A program made the translations under genes and the position numbers. The notes beneath the pieces were generated by a model. It had not been told where the DNA came from. It did not search any database and saw only the letters and a program-made list of their open reading frames with translations. Below are positions 19,208 to 28,584 of a DNA stretch of 64,000 nucleotides, piece by piece; within the stretch, counting starts at the first letter, position 1, and each line of letters opens with the position of its first letter. This DNA is from Rhodoblastus sp963710275 (GTDB taxonomy: Bacteria > Pseudomonadota > Alphaproteobacteria > Rhizobiales > Beijerinckiaceae), in the NCBI GenBank assembly GCA_963710275.1, contig CAVPZS010000002.1:496001-560000 (forward strand), in the 5' to 3' direction.

Positions 19208-20527
19208 CGGCAAGCCCATTTCTTTGTCTTGACCTATTCGCGGGGGCCGGCGGTTTCTCAGAAGGTTTTCGTCAAGCCGGTTTTAAGAGTGTCGTCGCCA
19301 CCGATATTGATCCGTCGGCGGGCACAACCTTCGATCTCAATCATCGCAAGCACGGAACCGAGTTCATTCTCGGCGATATCTCATCTCCCGCCATTCAAGA
19401 GCACTTGTTCTCAGTTGTTGCAGGTCGGGAGCTCGATGCAGTGATAGGCGGGCCTCCTTGCCAAGGATTCTCGCAAGTGAGGAACCATGCGCGGCTGATA
19501 GATGATCCGCGCAACAGCTTGTACCGGCACTACGTCGCCGTGATCAGGAAGCTTAGGCCAAAAACCTTCGTCATGGAGAACGTCCCTGGGCTGGAAAATC
19601 TTGGCGGCGGCGCTGTCCGGCAGCAAATTCTTGAAGACCTGAGCTATCGAGGGCGAGTATCGCGTCGAGAGTCGAGTGCTCGACGCAGCAGGTTTGGTGT
19701 GCCGCAAAATCGGCAACGTATTCTTTTCATAGGTGTCAGAGCCAATCTGCATACGGAGGTGCGCTTCCCGGCAAGCCCGTTCGAAAACAATTTGCGCGGC
19801 CTCCTGATCGCAAACCCTCATCGAACGGGTTTGTGTACCAGGACAATCGTTCCAACGACGAGCTGCGCGCTTTCACGGCGCTACGCGATCCCACGTCGAC
19901 CGCGCTTGTTACCGTCGAGCAAGCCATCGGCGATTTGGCTTGGCTTGAGGCAAGCAAACGCCTTGTCCGTAAACCGTCAAACGATGCCATCGAGTACGGC
20001 GAGAAGGCGTTGAGTGCATATCAGGTCGCTCGGCGACGCGGCTCGCAGCAACTCTACAACGCTGATGTTCCTTCAATTCGCGAGGATACGGTGGCGCGGC
20101 TGGCGGCGATCCTCAAGGAGGCAACTTCCGCGATCTTCCGGAAGAACTATCGGCACGGTACCTGTCCGACAAAAAGTGGGGCCCAGAGCTCGGCCGGGAA
20201 AATCTAAGCCGAAAATATTTCTTCGCGTATCGTCGGCTGCATCCGGACCATTTCAGTTGGACGCTGAATACGAAAGCTGATTGCGTTTTCCATTATAGCG
20301 GTTGTCGTGCTCTGACGGTTCGTGAATTCGCCCGGCTCCATTCGTTCGACGACACCTATCATTTCCTCGCGGGTGATCGCCACAGCCGGTACCGTCAGGT
20401 TGGCAACGCCGTGCCGCCGCTCTTCGCCAAGGCGATAGGAAAAGTTGTCGCTGAAATTTTGGTCGAAGCAGCTTCGAAGAAAAGTATTGAAGCTATTCCG
20501 CTCCGAAAGTCTGTCGCATCTCGTTAA
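19204..20527 (+). CDS. DNA (cytosine-5-)-methyltransferase, frameshifted
   Basis: Motif I DLFAGAGGFSEGF, motif IV GGPPCQGFS with the catalytic Cys, motif VI MENVPG, motif VIII FGVPQNRQR and, in another frame, motifs IX-X (LTVREFARLHSFDD and RYRQVGNAVPP near 20318-20420) define a C5-cytosine methyltransferase of about 440 residues. Shifts occur near 19645, 19690, 19815 and 20155. The target site cannot be read, but the neighbouring Vsr says that deamination of the methylated base must be repaired. The end overlaps the converging nuclease gene by 35 bases. Confidence 0.88.
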
Positions 20528-21540
20528 GCCAATCTGCCAAAGAGCGGATTTTTCCCGCTCCGATCCAATGCCTTACCGCGCCAATCTTCTCCTCTTGCGT
20601 AGCAATGAGGAGGTCAGGGTTGATGTGGTAGATCACGTGAAAAATGTAACCGCCCGCTCCCGTGGGAATTGCACGTGCGACATTATCGAGTTCGAGCAAC
20701 ATCATATTCATTCGTGATCAAAGCGAACTGCAACTCTGCCGGCTGCATCTTGCTCCGCTGATAAGCCGCAAATTCGGAGTGGAACTGCGTCTCCCGATCT
20801 TGTCGCATGCTCCACTTCGCGGTGACAATGATTTGGGTGATACCAGCATCGTAAAATGCCAAGTCGGGATGGGGCTCACGCTCCTGCTTCATACCCGCCC
20901 GTCTCGGGGCTGCTTTTCTAAATCCTGGTAGTTTCGAAAGAGATGTCCTGAGGGCGACCTTGTCGTTCGGTACCTTCGCAACCTGTTTGAGCAACATCCA
21001 CAAGAGGTCTTCAAAACCTTCACCGAGGGCATCTTTCGTTTGTTGCCGATAGTGAAAAAGTCTCTTGTAAGCGCCTCTATTCTACGCGCGGTTATTTCTG
21101 CTCGATCGGTTGCAATACCTTCGGTTTTCAAAATTTGTGAAATAGAGGTTTGCAGATCGCTTTCCAGATTCGGGGTCTACTTCGACTATATCTACTGGCT
21201 TTGCCTTCCGCCATTCGGCGACACAGCCTTTAAATAATTTATCGATTAAGCCCGGAAGCTCACTTGTTTCAATTTTCCATTCACGACAAAGTAAGTCGGT
21301 AAATTGAACAGCGCGGGTATGAAAAAATTTGCCGGGTTGCATGTGGTTGGCGTCATAAATATGCGCCAACCCCGTCGCTTCATTCATCCAAAGCAAACAT
21401 TTGTAAACGTGTTCCCACGCGTTTTCAGCAGTAACGGTTCCGGCGTTCGCGAAGTACTCTTCTAAGACGCAAATCCTTGTCTCACGTCCGAAAGGATTAC
21501 CGTTCGCTTTCGGAGCCGCTTTTTCTTTTTTTGCTTTCAC
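20493..21540 (-). CDS. Putative type II restriction endonuclease, frameshifted
   Basis: Starting with GTG at 21540 (overlapping the vsr stop, GTGA), the pieces run MKAKKEKAAP, CVLEEYFANAGTVTAENAWEH, then GEGFEDLLWMLLKQV, HPDLAFYDAGITQIIVTAKWSMRQDR and finally MMLLELDNVARAI to FGAE. The PDL plus TAKWS pair with RQDR after it fits a PD-(D/E)xK nuclease core like that of the BsaWI-type enzymes, a resemblance from memory. Shifts lie near 21110, 21070 and 20705. Position between Vsr and a cytosine methyltransferase supports a restriction role. The family assignment is the weak point. Confidence 0.65.
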
Positions 21541-21940
21541 TCCGAAATCATCTCCGCTAGTTGCCGGAGATTATCAGGATTGGTCGTTTCGCAATCCCAA
21601 ATAATGATCGGGAGCCAGCCGGCCGATTTTAGCTCCGCCTGTCGAAGAAGGTCACGTGCTTGGTTCCCCTCGATTTTTGGTTTCCAATAACCGGTGTTTG
21701 ATTTTACCGTCCGTTTGCCGTCGATGCATTTGGGGCATCCGTGCCAAAAGCACCCGTGGACAAAGATGCACATTCGACGACTCGGAAATACCAAATCCGG
21801 TTTGCCGGGAAGTTTGCTGCGTAGGCGATAGCGCAACCCCGCCGCATGTAAGAACCGCCGCACACGAATTAAGGCCCCGTATCCCTGCTGCGGATACGCG
21901 ACATATTTGCGGAACGTCGGGCGGCAGATATTTTATCCAT
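21537..21940 (-). CDS. Vsr-type very short patch mismatch endonuclease, one frameshift
   Basis: Start ATG 21940 gives MDKISAARRSANMSRIRSRD; after a one-base loss in a G run near 21878 it continues LIRVRRFLHAAGLRYRL, KLPGKPDLVF (catalytic Asp), FVHGCFWHGCP (zinc ligands) and GWLPIIIWDCE. Length (about 134 residues) fits Vsr. It nicks T:G mismatches left when 5-methylcytosine deaminates, protecting sites of the neighbouring methyltransferase. It overlaps the nuclease gene, forming a two-gene operon. Confidence 0.9.
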
Positions 21941-22092
21941 GAGCATCGGCCAGAAGACACGAGAACCCAGCGAGAACAGACTGCACGGATTTTGCACGTG
22001 TGCACGTGCATCTTCATGCTCTGTTCTGCCTGCACATGCCGATTGACGCGCGAACGCGTCTGGCGCATGTGCCTGATTTTATGAAAGAAAAA

Positions 22093-22167
22093 TGGTGGGC
22101 GATATAGGGATCGAACCTATGACCCCACCCGTGTGAAGGGTGTGCTCTCCCGCTGAGCTAATCGCCC
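22093..22167 (-). tRNA. tRNA-Val (anticodon CAC)
   Basis: The minus strand folds as a full cloverleaf: acceptor GGGCGAT with ATCGCCC, D arm GCTC/GAGC, anticodon stem CACCC/GGGTG with loop TTCACAC (anticodon CAC), T arm ATAGG TTCGATC CCTAT and an encoded CCA. Its 3' end faces the defence island, the usual arrangement when an element has integrated at a tRNA. Confidence 0.95.
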
Positions 22168-22234
22168 GGACGCCCAAGACGTCGGAGGCCTTCTTTAGAA
22201 AACCCGCGCGGCCGCGTCAAGGCGCCGCCTCCCT

Positions 22235-22266
22235 GCAATCGCGCAATTCGCGATTGCGGCTTTTTT
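22235..22266 (+). terminator. Rho-independent terminator upstream of the L,D-transpeptidase gene
   Basis: GCAATCGCG (22235-22243) and CGCGATTGC (22249-22257) form a perfect 9-bp stem with loop CAATT, then GGC and six T. It would stop rightward transcription leaving the island. Confidence 0.75.
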
Positions 22267-22355
22267 GCGCATTTTGAGCTTGATCCTTGCATCCGTTTTG
22301 CGGTCCATTGCGTTACCTTAGCGTCACCTTGTCCTTTGCCGTTCGGGAGTGTCCC

Positions 22356-22952
22356 ATGCCGCGTTGTTCTTCCTCGCTCGCCCGCAGCCGCATCCTTGCT
22401 CTTCTTGGCTTGCCTCTGATCGGATTGGCCCTCTGCGCCGCGTCCCCGTCCCGCGCGGAATTATTCGACCTTTTCCCCAGCGCATCCGGGGACGCGCGGC
22501 CGCTCGCCGCCGGCATCCAGCGCGAGACCGTGTCCTATTCCGGCCCCGAAAAGGCTGGCACCGTCATCATTTCGACCAGCGAGCGCCGGCTCTATTTGGT
22601 GCTCGGCGACGGACAGGCGCTGAAATATGGTATTGGCGTGGGTCGCCCAGGCTTTGAATGGTCGGGCGTGCGCCACGTGTCCGGCAAGCGCGAATGGCCC
22701 GACTGGACCCCGCCCAGCCAGATGATCCGCCGCCGTCCCGACCTGCCGCGCCACATGGAAGGCGGCATCGGCAATCCGCTCGGGGCGCGCGCGATGTATC
22801 TTGGCGGCACGCTCTATCGCATCCACGGCTCGAACGAGCCGGAGTCGATCGGCCACGCCGTCTCCTCCGGCTGCATCCGCATGACCAACAATGACGTCAT
22901 CGACCTCTACGAGCGGGTGAAGGTCGGCGCCAAGGTTGTCGTGCAGCGCTGA
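22356..22952 (+). CDS. L,D-transpeptidase (YkuD family)
   Basis: A 198-residue exported enzyme: signal peptide MPRCSSSLARSRILALLGLP to about ASPSRA, then a YkuD domain with STSERRLYLVLGDG, GVGRPGFEWSG, RIHGSNEPESIGHAVSSGCIRM. The His of HGS and the Cys of SSGCIRM form the catalytic pair. Such enzymes cross-link peptidoglycan through 3-3 bonds or attach proteins to it in the periplasm. I start it at 22356 rather than the earlier in-frame codon at 22287 because the signal peptide begins there. Monocistronic. Confidence 0.92.
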   Translation: MPRCSSSLARSRILALLGLPLIGLALCAASPSRAELFDLFPSASGDARPLAAGIQRETVSYSGPEKAGTVIISTSERRLYLVLGDGQALKYGIGVGRPGFEWSGVRHVSGKREWPDWTPPSQMIRRRPDLPRHMEGGIGNPLGARAMYLGGTLYRIHGSNEPESIGHAVSSGCIRMTNNDVIDLYERVKVGAKVVVQR

Positions 22953-23011
22953 ACGCGCCTAGGCTGTCCTCAGGGCAATTCGTTCGGTCGCCGAGAGGAG
23001 CCAAGAGGACC

Positions 23012-24945
23012 ATGGGTGGAAATTTAGGCAGGCGTCTCTTCACCGGGGCGTTGTTTCTCGCCGCATTTTTTGCCGCTGTGTCGGCAAGCCCGGCGCAAAC
23101 CCCGGCGCCGCGACTCGCGCTGGTGATCGGCGAAGCGACCTACAAGACCGGGCCGCTCGCCTCCGCCGCCAATGACGCCGGACTGATCGCCGACACCCTG
23201 CAGCTCGCCGGGTTCGACGTCACCGGCGCCGCCGACCTCAACCAGGACGAATTGCGCAAGGCGCTGCGCGAATTCATCGACAAGGCCTCCGCCGCCGGGC
23301 CGAACGCGGTGGTCTTCGTCTATCTCGCCGGCCGCGCCCTGCAATATGAGGGCGAAAATTATTTCGCCCCCGTCGACGCCGTGATTCCCCGCGCCTCGAA
23401 CGCGCCGCTGGAGGCCGTGCGGCTGAGCGACTACCTGCAGCCGCTGGCGCAAACGCCGCTCAAGGCGCGCATCATCGTGATCGACGGCGCCCGCATCAAC
23501 GCCTTCGCGCCAGAGCGGGACGCCTCTGGCCGGCGGCCTGGCGCTGGTCGAGCCGGACAATGGCGCGCTTTACGCCTTCAACGCCGCGCCGGGCTCGGTC
23601 GCTCCGAACGAGACCGGCCCCTATGGCGTCTACGCCCAGTCGCTGGCGGAAATGCTGCGCGAGGGCGGCCTGCCCGTGGACGACGCCTTCGCGCGCACGC
23701 GGCTGAGGGTGTCGGAGCAGACCAAGGGCGCGCTCGTGCCCTGGGACGAGTCGAAGCTGGCGCCGGGCCTGACGCTGTTCGCCCGCGCGCCGGGCGCGCC
23801 GCCGCCGACCGTGGCGCTGGAGACCCAAGCCAACCTGCGGGCGCGCCCGATCCGCGACTATCCGGTCGACCAGGCCTATGCCGCGGCGCTGGAGCAGGAC
23901 ACGCTCGCCTCCTATATGGATTTCCTCAACGCCTATCCCAATTCGCCCTATGCGGCGCGCGTCCGCGCCATGCTGGCGCTGCGCCGCGAGGCGGTGACCT
24001 GGCGGCGCGCCTGGCAGGCCAACACGCCCAATTCCTACTGGAGCTATCTGCAACGCTATCCGCGCGGGCCGCACGCCGAAGACGCGCGCCTGCGGCTCGG
24101 CATGCTGAACGCCGCCCTTGCCCCGCCGCCGCGCTTCGAAGCTTACGAATTCGACGTGCCGCCGCCGGTCGAGCAGGAAGACTATTATTTCAACCGCCCC
24201 TATGTCGTGTTCGACGACGCCGATTTCGGCGCTCCGCCGCCGATGGGCTATCTGCTGCCGCCGCGCCCGACGCTGGTCGAACGCGCGCCGCCGCAGGCGC
24301 CCCATCCGGGCCTGCTGCCGCTGGTCGCCGCGGCGCCATTGCTCTACGCCCTGCCCGCGGCGCGCCAGGGCCTGTTCCACGCGCCCGCCGTGGTGCAGGC
24401 GCAGCAGCCCGGCGCCAACGGGTACTACGGCGCTCGCAACCGGGGCGCGCAGGCGCAGCCCGGCGCCAGCCCCGCGCCGGCGACGGGAGCGCCGCCGACG
24501 GGGACGCCCTTGCCGCATCCCGGCGCTCCCGGCGGCCCGCCATTGCCGCACGCCAATCCGCCGGCGCCCGCGCCGCGAGTCGAACCGGCGCGGCCCGAGG
24601 CGCATCCGGCTCCGCCGCCGCATGTCGAGGCGCCGCATGTCGAGGCGCCTCGCGCCGCGCCGCCTCAGGTCGAGCCGAGAAAGCCCGAGCCGCCGCGCCC
24701 TGCGCCACCGCCGCATGTTGAGCCGCCGCGGCCCGCCGCTCCGCCGCATGTGCAGGCTCCGCGCCCTGCGCCGCCGCCCCATGTCGAGGCCCCGCGTCCG
24801 GCCCCGCCGCCTCATGCGGAACCGCCCCGTCCCGCGCCGCCGCCTCCCCCATGTCGAAGCCCCGCGCCCGGCCCCGCCGCCGCCGCGCCCGGCGCCCCCG
24901 CCGCAACATCCGCGCTGTGGCGGCCCCGGCGAACCGCGCTGCTAA
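23012..24945 (+). CDS. Secreted caspase-fold protein lacking the catalytic His-Cys, Pro-rich tail, two frameshifts
   Basis: Signal peptide to about residue 29, then a peptidase C14 (caspase-like) domain: ALVIGEATYKTGPLASAANDA, VFVYLAGRAL, GENYFAPVDA, LKARIIVIDGARIN. The usual G-H is G107-R108 and the usual D-A-C is D158-G159-A160, so both catalytic residues are missing. TPR-like helices follow (MDFLNAYPNSPYAARVRAML, YWSYLQRYPRGPHAEDARLRL), then a long Pro/Ala/His tail. One-base shifts lie near 23525 and 24845; with the second corrected the protein ends GGPGEPRC at 24945. Probably a non-enzymatic envelope protein. Confidence 0.8.
24600..24900 (+). repeat. Degenerate Pro-rich repeats in the caspase-fold gene
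   Basis: About eight imperfect units of roughly 30 bases encode PPPHVEAPRPA-like segments. High GC and repetition make this stretch prone to misassembly and to the frame error near 24845. Confidence 0.75.
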
Positions 24946-24961
24946 GAAATGACATTGCAAT

Positions 24962-25769
24962 TCACTCCGCCTTGGGCGCGGCGGCCACGATCAGGCCGCC
25001 GCTGAACCAGCCGGCGAGAAAGCCCGCAGCCGCGGCGGTCAGCTGTTCCGCCGCCTCCTCCGGGCGGGCGAAGGCCAGCAGCGCGCAAATCTCGCCGAAG
25101 GGCGCGCCGCCCAGCGCCTCGCGCAGGGCCAGCGCCTCCAGTTCGTCGAGGGAGCGGTACTGCACGTCGAGTTTTTCGCGCCAGACGAGCAGAGTCAGGT
25201 CTTCGTCCGGGACCTCGGAGAAGTCGGGATCCTCTTCGCCGCGCTCGACCGCCTCGTAACAGGCCAGCGCGACGGCGGGCGCCTCCACCAGCACGACGCT
25301 GGAAGCAAAGGCGAAACGCAGGCGCGGCCAATCCTCTTCCGAGGTGACGCCGAGAATTTCCACGCCCAGCGGCGTCTCGTCGGCCGCGTCGAAACTCCGC
25401 GCCAGCGCCGCCTCCAGCGCCGCCAGGCCGCAAGCGAACCTGTCTTCGGAGAAAGGCGCCGTCGCGCGCAGAAAATCCGGCAGGCCCGGCGCCGAACCAG
25501 CGCGCGTTGCGAAAGCGCGACGGCCGCGCGGACATATAGGCGAGGGCGATCGTCTCGAAAGCCTCGTCGCCAAGCGACGCGTGCAGCGCCGGATAATCAT
25601 TGCCGAGGAACTCCGCCATGCGCAGGCGAAAACCGTCGTGATAGACGGCGAAAGTGTCCTCGATCCTTTCGGCGCGAACGGGCGGGTTCAACTGGCGCAG
25701 GAAATCCGGCGACGGCGCCTCGCCGAGCACGCTTTGCTGGAACAGCGACTGCGCCTCCGAGAGCTTCAT
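24962..25769 (-). CDS. bufC: BufC-like DUF2063 (HvfC-type) bufferin maturation protein, one frameshift
   Basis: Start ATG 25769 overlaps the bufB stop (ATGA). The N-terminus MKLSEAQSLFQQSVLG, then GFRLRMAEFLGNDYPALHASLGDEAF and LAYMSARPSRF is the DUF2063 putative DNA-binding-like domain. After a one-base insertion near 25505 the second half continues (LPDFLRATAPFSEDRFACGLAALEAAL to FLAGWFSGGLI). In bufferin systems this protein is the partner of the MNIO enzyme and is thought to present the precursor peptide. About 269 residues, within the family range. Confidence 0.85.
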
Positions 25770-26604
25770 GCCGGAACCTGCTCCCGGCAAGCCGCAAGGC
25801 TGCGCATGTGCGCGAGCTCCGCGAGCAATTCCTCCCAGGGCGGGAACTTGTCGTCGCGTTCGATCATCGCCGGCACGGGGCCGATTGTCTCCCGGACATG
25901 GGAAAACAGCGACCAGACGTCGTCGCAGACCGGATGGTCATGGGTGTCGATCTTGTGCGTCGGCAGATGGGTATGGCCGGCGACATGGATTTGCGCGACG
26001 CGATCCCCAGGCACAAGGTCGAGATAGGTTTTCGCGTCAAAGCCGTGGTTGAAGCCGGAGACATAGACATTGTTGACGTCGAGCAGCAGCAGGCAGTCGG
26101 CGCGCCGCGCCAGTTCCGCGAGAAACTCGGGCTCGCTCATGTCCGAGCCGGCGAAGGAGACGTAGGTCGAGGGATTTTCCACCGCGATGCGGCGGCCGAG
26201 GAAATCCTGCACGCGCGCGACACGCGGGCGACGCAATGCTCCAGCGCCTCGAACGTGTAGGGAATGGGCAGGAGGTCGTGCAGGTTCACGCCATGCGCGC
26301 CGGTCCAGGCGAGATGGTCGGACACCAGCTCGGGCTCGACGCGCGGCGATCAGTTTCTTCAGATCGCGCAGATAATCGAAATCGAGCGGATCGGCGGAGG
26401 CCAGCGACATCGAGACGCCATGCATGCGCATGGGATAATCGGCGCGGATGCGGTCGAGCGTGGCCAGCGGGCGACCGCCGGGAACCATGTAATTTTCGGA
26501 AATGATCTCAAACCAGTCCACGGGCTGCGGACGCGTCGAGAATTTCCGGGATAATAGACCGGCCGCAGACCCAGTCCGAACCCCTGCGCTCCTTGCGTCG
26601 TCAT
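25766..26604 (-). CDS. bufB: BufB-like MNIO (DUF692) bufferin maturase, frameshifted
   Basis: Start ATG 26604 (MTTQGAQGFGLGLRPVYY). DUF692 TIM-barrel features follow: VDWFEIISENYM, MRMHGVSMSLAS, SDHLAWTG, VENPSTYVSF, LLLLDVNNVYVSGFNHG, AQIHVAGHTH and ERDDKFPPWEEL, which supply the His/Asp/Glu ligands of the multinuclear iron site. Enzymes of this family modify cysteines of the precursor to thiooxazole-type copper ligands. The frame changes near 26545, 26345 and 26215. It lies between its precursor gene bufA and bufC. Confidence 0.88.
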
Positions 26605-26665
26605 GGCAAAGCTCCCCGCGCGCGGCGTCTGTTGGCCGTCGTTCCGACAAAAGCCAAAATAAAAA

Positions 26666-26699
26666 ACACTCTCCCCGCGAAAAACGCGGGGAGAGTTTT
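26666..26699 (-). terminator. Strong hairpin between bufA and bufB (attenuator/terminator)
   Basis: CTCTCCCCGCG (26669-26679) and CGCGGGGAGAG (26685-26695) form a perfect 11-bp stem. Read on the minus strand it is followed by TG and a T-rich run (TTTTTTATTTT), i.e. a terminator directly after bufA; on the plus strand it has four T. It probably lets most transcripts end after the precursor gene. Confidence 0.85.
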
Positions 26700-26710
26700 G
26701 GCAATAAAAA

Positions 26711-26969
26711 TCAGCCGACGGTTCCGCCGGCCTTGGTGCAGGCCGTGGTCGGACTTCTTCAGCAGGAAGCCCTGGCCCTTGCAGCTGTTCTGGCCCTTGC
26801 AGGCGTTGCTGGCGGACTTGCAGGCGCTGGTGCCCTTGCAGGTATTGATGCCGGAGCAATGCACGGCGGCTTTCTTGGCTTGCGCGGGGGAGGTGATGGC
26901 GGCGCCGGAAACGGCAAGGGCAATTGCGGCGGCGGCGAGGCTGGCGCCGGAAACAATCTTCATCTGCAT
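26711..26969 (-). CDS. bufA: BufA2-type periplasmic bufferin precursor (copper-binding RiPP), one frameshift
   Basis: An 85-residue precursor once a single extra base near 26738 is removed: signal peptide to about residue 31 (ends SPAQA), then a Cys-rich core HCSGINTCKGTSACK, SASNACKGQNSCKGQGF and the end SDHACTKAGGTVG. Cys are at 38, 44, 50, 57, 63 and 77, mostly as C-K repeats, as in the BufA2 group. Bufferins sequester copper in the periplasm after MNIO modification of Cys. GGGAG lies eight bases before the ATG. It is first in the operon, under an ECF-type promoter and before a strong hairpin. Confidence 0.88.
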
Positions 26970-27039
26970 GGTCGAACTCCCTGAGTGCTCCGCCCTCAGG
27001 TCGAGGGCGTTGGACAGGCCGGGGCGGCCTGCAAGGAGA

Positions 27040-27068
27040 GATACGGGGAGGCGCCGGAAAAGGTTACA
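27040..27068 (-). promoter_or_regulatory. ECF-sigma-type promoter of the bufferin operon
   Basis: On the minus strand TGTAACC (27068-27062) is followed after 16 bases by CGTATC (27045-27040), a good match to extracytoplasmic-function sigma promoters (AAC-type -35, CGT-type -10). Transcription would start about 65 bases before the bufA ATG. Confidence 0.65.
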
Positions 27069-27114
27069 CCTCAGCTAGAAAAAAAATTCCGAAAAATGGA
27101 CGTTCCTCTGAAAA

Positions 27115-28154
27115 TCATCCGCCCGTCAGGCTCATCGGGCGAGAGGCCGGCGCGTGGACGCCAAGGCGCTGGGCGACGAAATCATGGCCGCGCGGCTTGC
27201 GCAGCATGGCCTCGTCCAGCGCCTTGTTGAGCGATCTCGTCGTCGGGCGAAGCGCGCAGGGGCGCGCGCAGGTCGGCCTTGTCCTCCTGGCCTAGGCACA
27301 TGTAGAGCGCGCCCGTGCAGGTCACCCGCACGCGATTGCAGGTTTCGCAGAAATTATGGCTGAGCGGCGTGATGAAGCCGACGCGGCCTCCGGTTTCCGC
27401 GACGTCGAAATAGCGCGCGGGGCCGCCGCTGGCGTGGGCGGACGGCTTGAGCGTCAGTTCCCGTTCGAGCGCTCTCGGCGACCTCGTCCAGGGGCAAAAA
27501 GCTCTCCATGGTGTGCAGCGCGTCTTCGCCGAGCGGCATGGCCTCGATGAAGGTGATGTCCATGCCGCGCTCATGCGCCCAGCGCGTCAGCGGCAGGAAC
27601 TCCGTGTCGTTGCCGCCTTTCAGCGCCACGCAATTGATCTTGACCCGCAGGCCCGCCTTTTGCGCCGCGTCAATGCCGGCGAGCACCTTGCATGGTCGCC
27701 CCAGCGGGTGATGGCGCGGAATTTTTGCGCGATCGAGCGTGTCGAGCGAGACATTGATCCTCCTGACGCCGCAATCGGCGAGTTCCTGGGCGTAGCGCGC
27801 CAGTTGCGAGCCGTTGGTGGTCAGGGTCAGCTCGTTCAGGCCGGAGCCGAGATGGCCGGACAGGCTGCGAAACAACTGCATGACATTGCGCCGCACCAGC
27901 GGCTCCCCGCCGGTCAGGCGGATTTTCGACACGCCGCGCGCGATGAAGGCCGAACAAAGCCGCTCCAGCTCCTCGAGGGTCAGGAGATCGGCCTTGGGCA
28001 GGAAGTTCATGTTTTCCGACATGCAATAGGCGCAGCGGAAATCGCAGCGGTCGGTCACGGAAACGCGGATATAGTCGATGCGCCGCGCGAAGCCATCGAC
28101 CAGCGGCGGCGCAGCGGGACGATTTTGATTTTTTGCGCCCAAGGATTCCATCAT
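27115..28154 (-). CDS. moaA: GTP 3',8-cyclase MoaA, frameshifted
   Basis: Radical SAM enzyme of molybdenum cofactor synthesis. RVSVTDRCDFRCAYCM carries the first 4Fe-4S cluster (C-x3-C-x2-C), followed by KIRLTGGEPLVRR, LTLTTNGSQL, RINVSLDTLD and FIEAMPLGED. After shifts near 27720, 27695, 27470 and 27232 the C-terminus shows the second cluster ligands NFCETCNRVRVTCTG and the end RPMSLTGG at 27115, the conserved GG tail. It converts GTP to the cyclic precursor of Mo cofactor. No other moa genes are next to it. Confidence 0.9.
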
Positions 28155-28224
28155 CTGTTCTATATAGGCGATTTCCGGCCCACGAACAGGACCTTGCGCA
28201 AACAGGCCGCTTCAGGAGGCGAAA

Positions 28225-28584
28225 TTGACCACAGATTCGCATTGGCCGACGGCGATCCGCCTCGCCGAGGAGGGAAGGACCCTGCAAATCGACTTCGAAA
28301 GCGGCGAGAGCTTCGCCTTGCCGGCGGAATATTTGCGCGTCAACAGCCCCAGCGCCGAGGTCCAGGGCCATGGCCCCGGCCAGAAAGTCCTGGTCGCCGG
28401 CAAGAAGAATGTCGTCATACGGCAGGCGGAGCCAGTCGGGAACTATGCCGTGCGGCTGGTGTTCGACGACCGGCACGACAGCGGCCTCTTCACCTGGGAC
28501 TATCTGTTCCAGCTCGGCGCGGAGCGGGCGACGCGTTGGCCGGCCTATCTCGACGAACTGGCGACGCGGGGTCTGCAACGATGA
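28225..28584 (+). CDS. DUF971 domain protein (GBBH-like N-terminal fold)
   Basis: A 119-residue protein with start codon TTG at 28225, chosen because AGGAGG lies directly upstream at 28214-28219 and no ATG fits. WPTAIRLAEEGRTLQIDFE, LPAEYLRVNSPSAEVQGH and GLFTWDYLFQLG are the DUF971 signature. Homologues are linked to iron-sulfur or ApbC/Mrp-type proteins, but the role is not settled. It overlaps cobS by ATGA and is divergent from moaA. Confidence 0.88.
   Translation: MTTDSHWPTAIRLAEEGRTLQIDFESGESFALPAEYLRVNSPSAEVQGHGPGQKVLVAGKKNVVIRQAEPVGNYAVRLVFDDRHDSGLFTWDYLFQLGAERATRWPAYLDELATRGLQR

Noticed and set aside
24600..24900. Regular repeats that could suggest a CRISPR-like array
   Set aside because: Units are coding, contiguous and without spacers; they encode a Pro-rich tail.
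27447..28580. Long plus-strand frame leading into cobS
   Set aside because: It is antisense to moaA and out of frame through DUF971; the real cobS start is ATG 28581 at the overlap.
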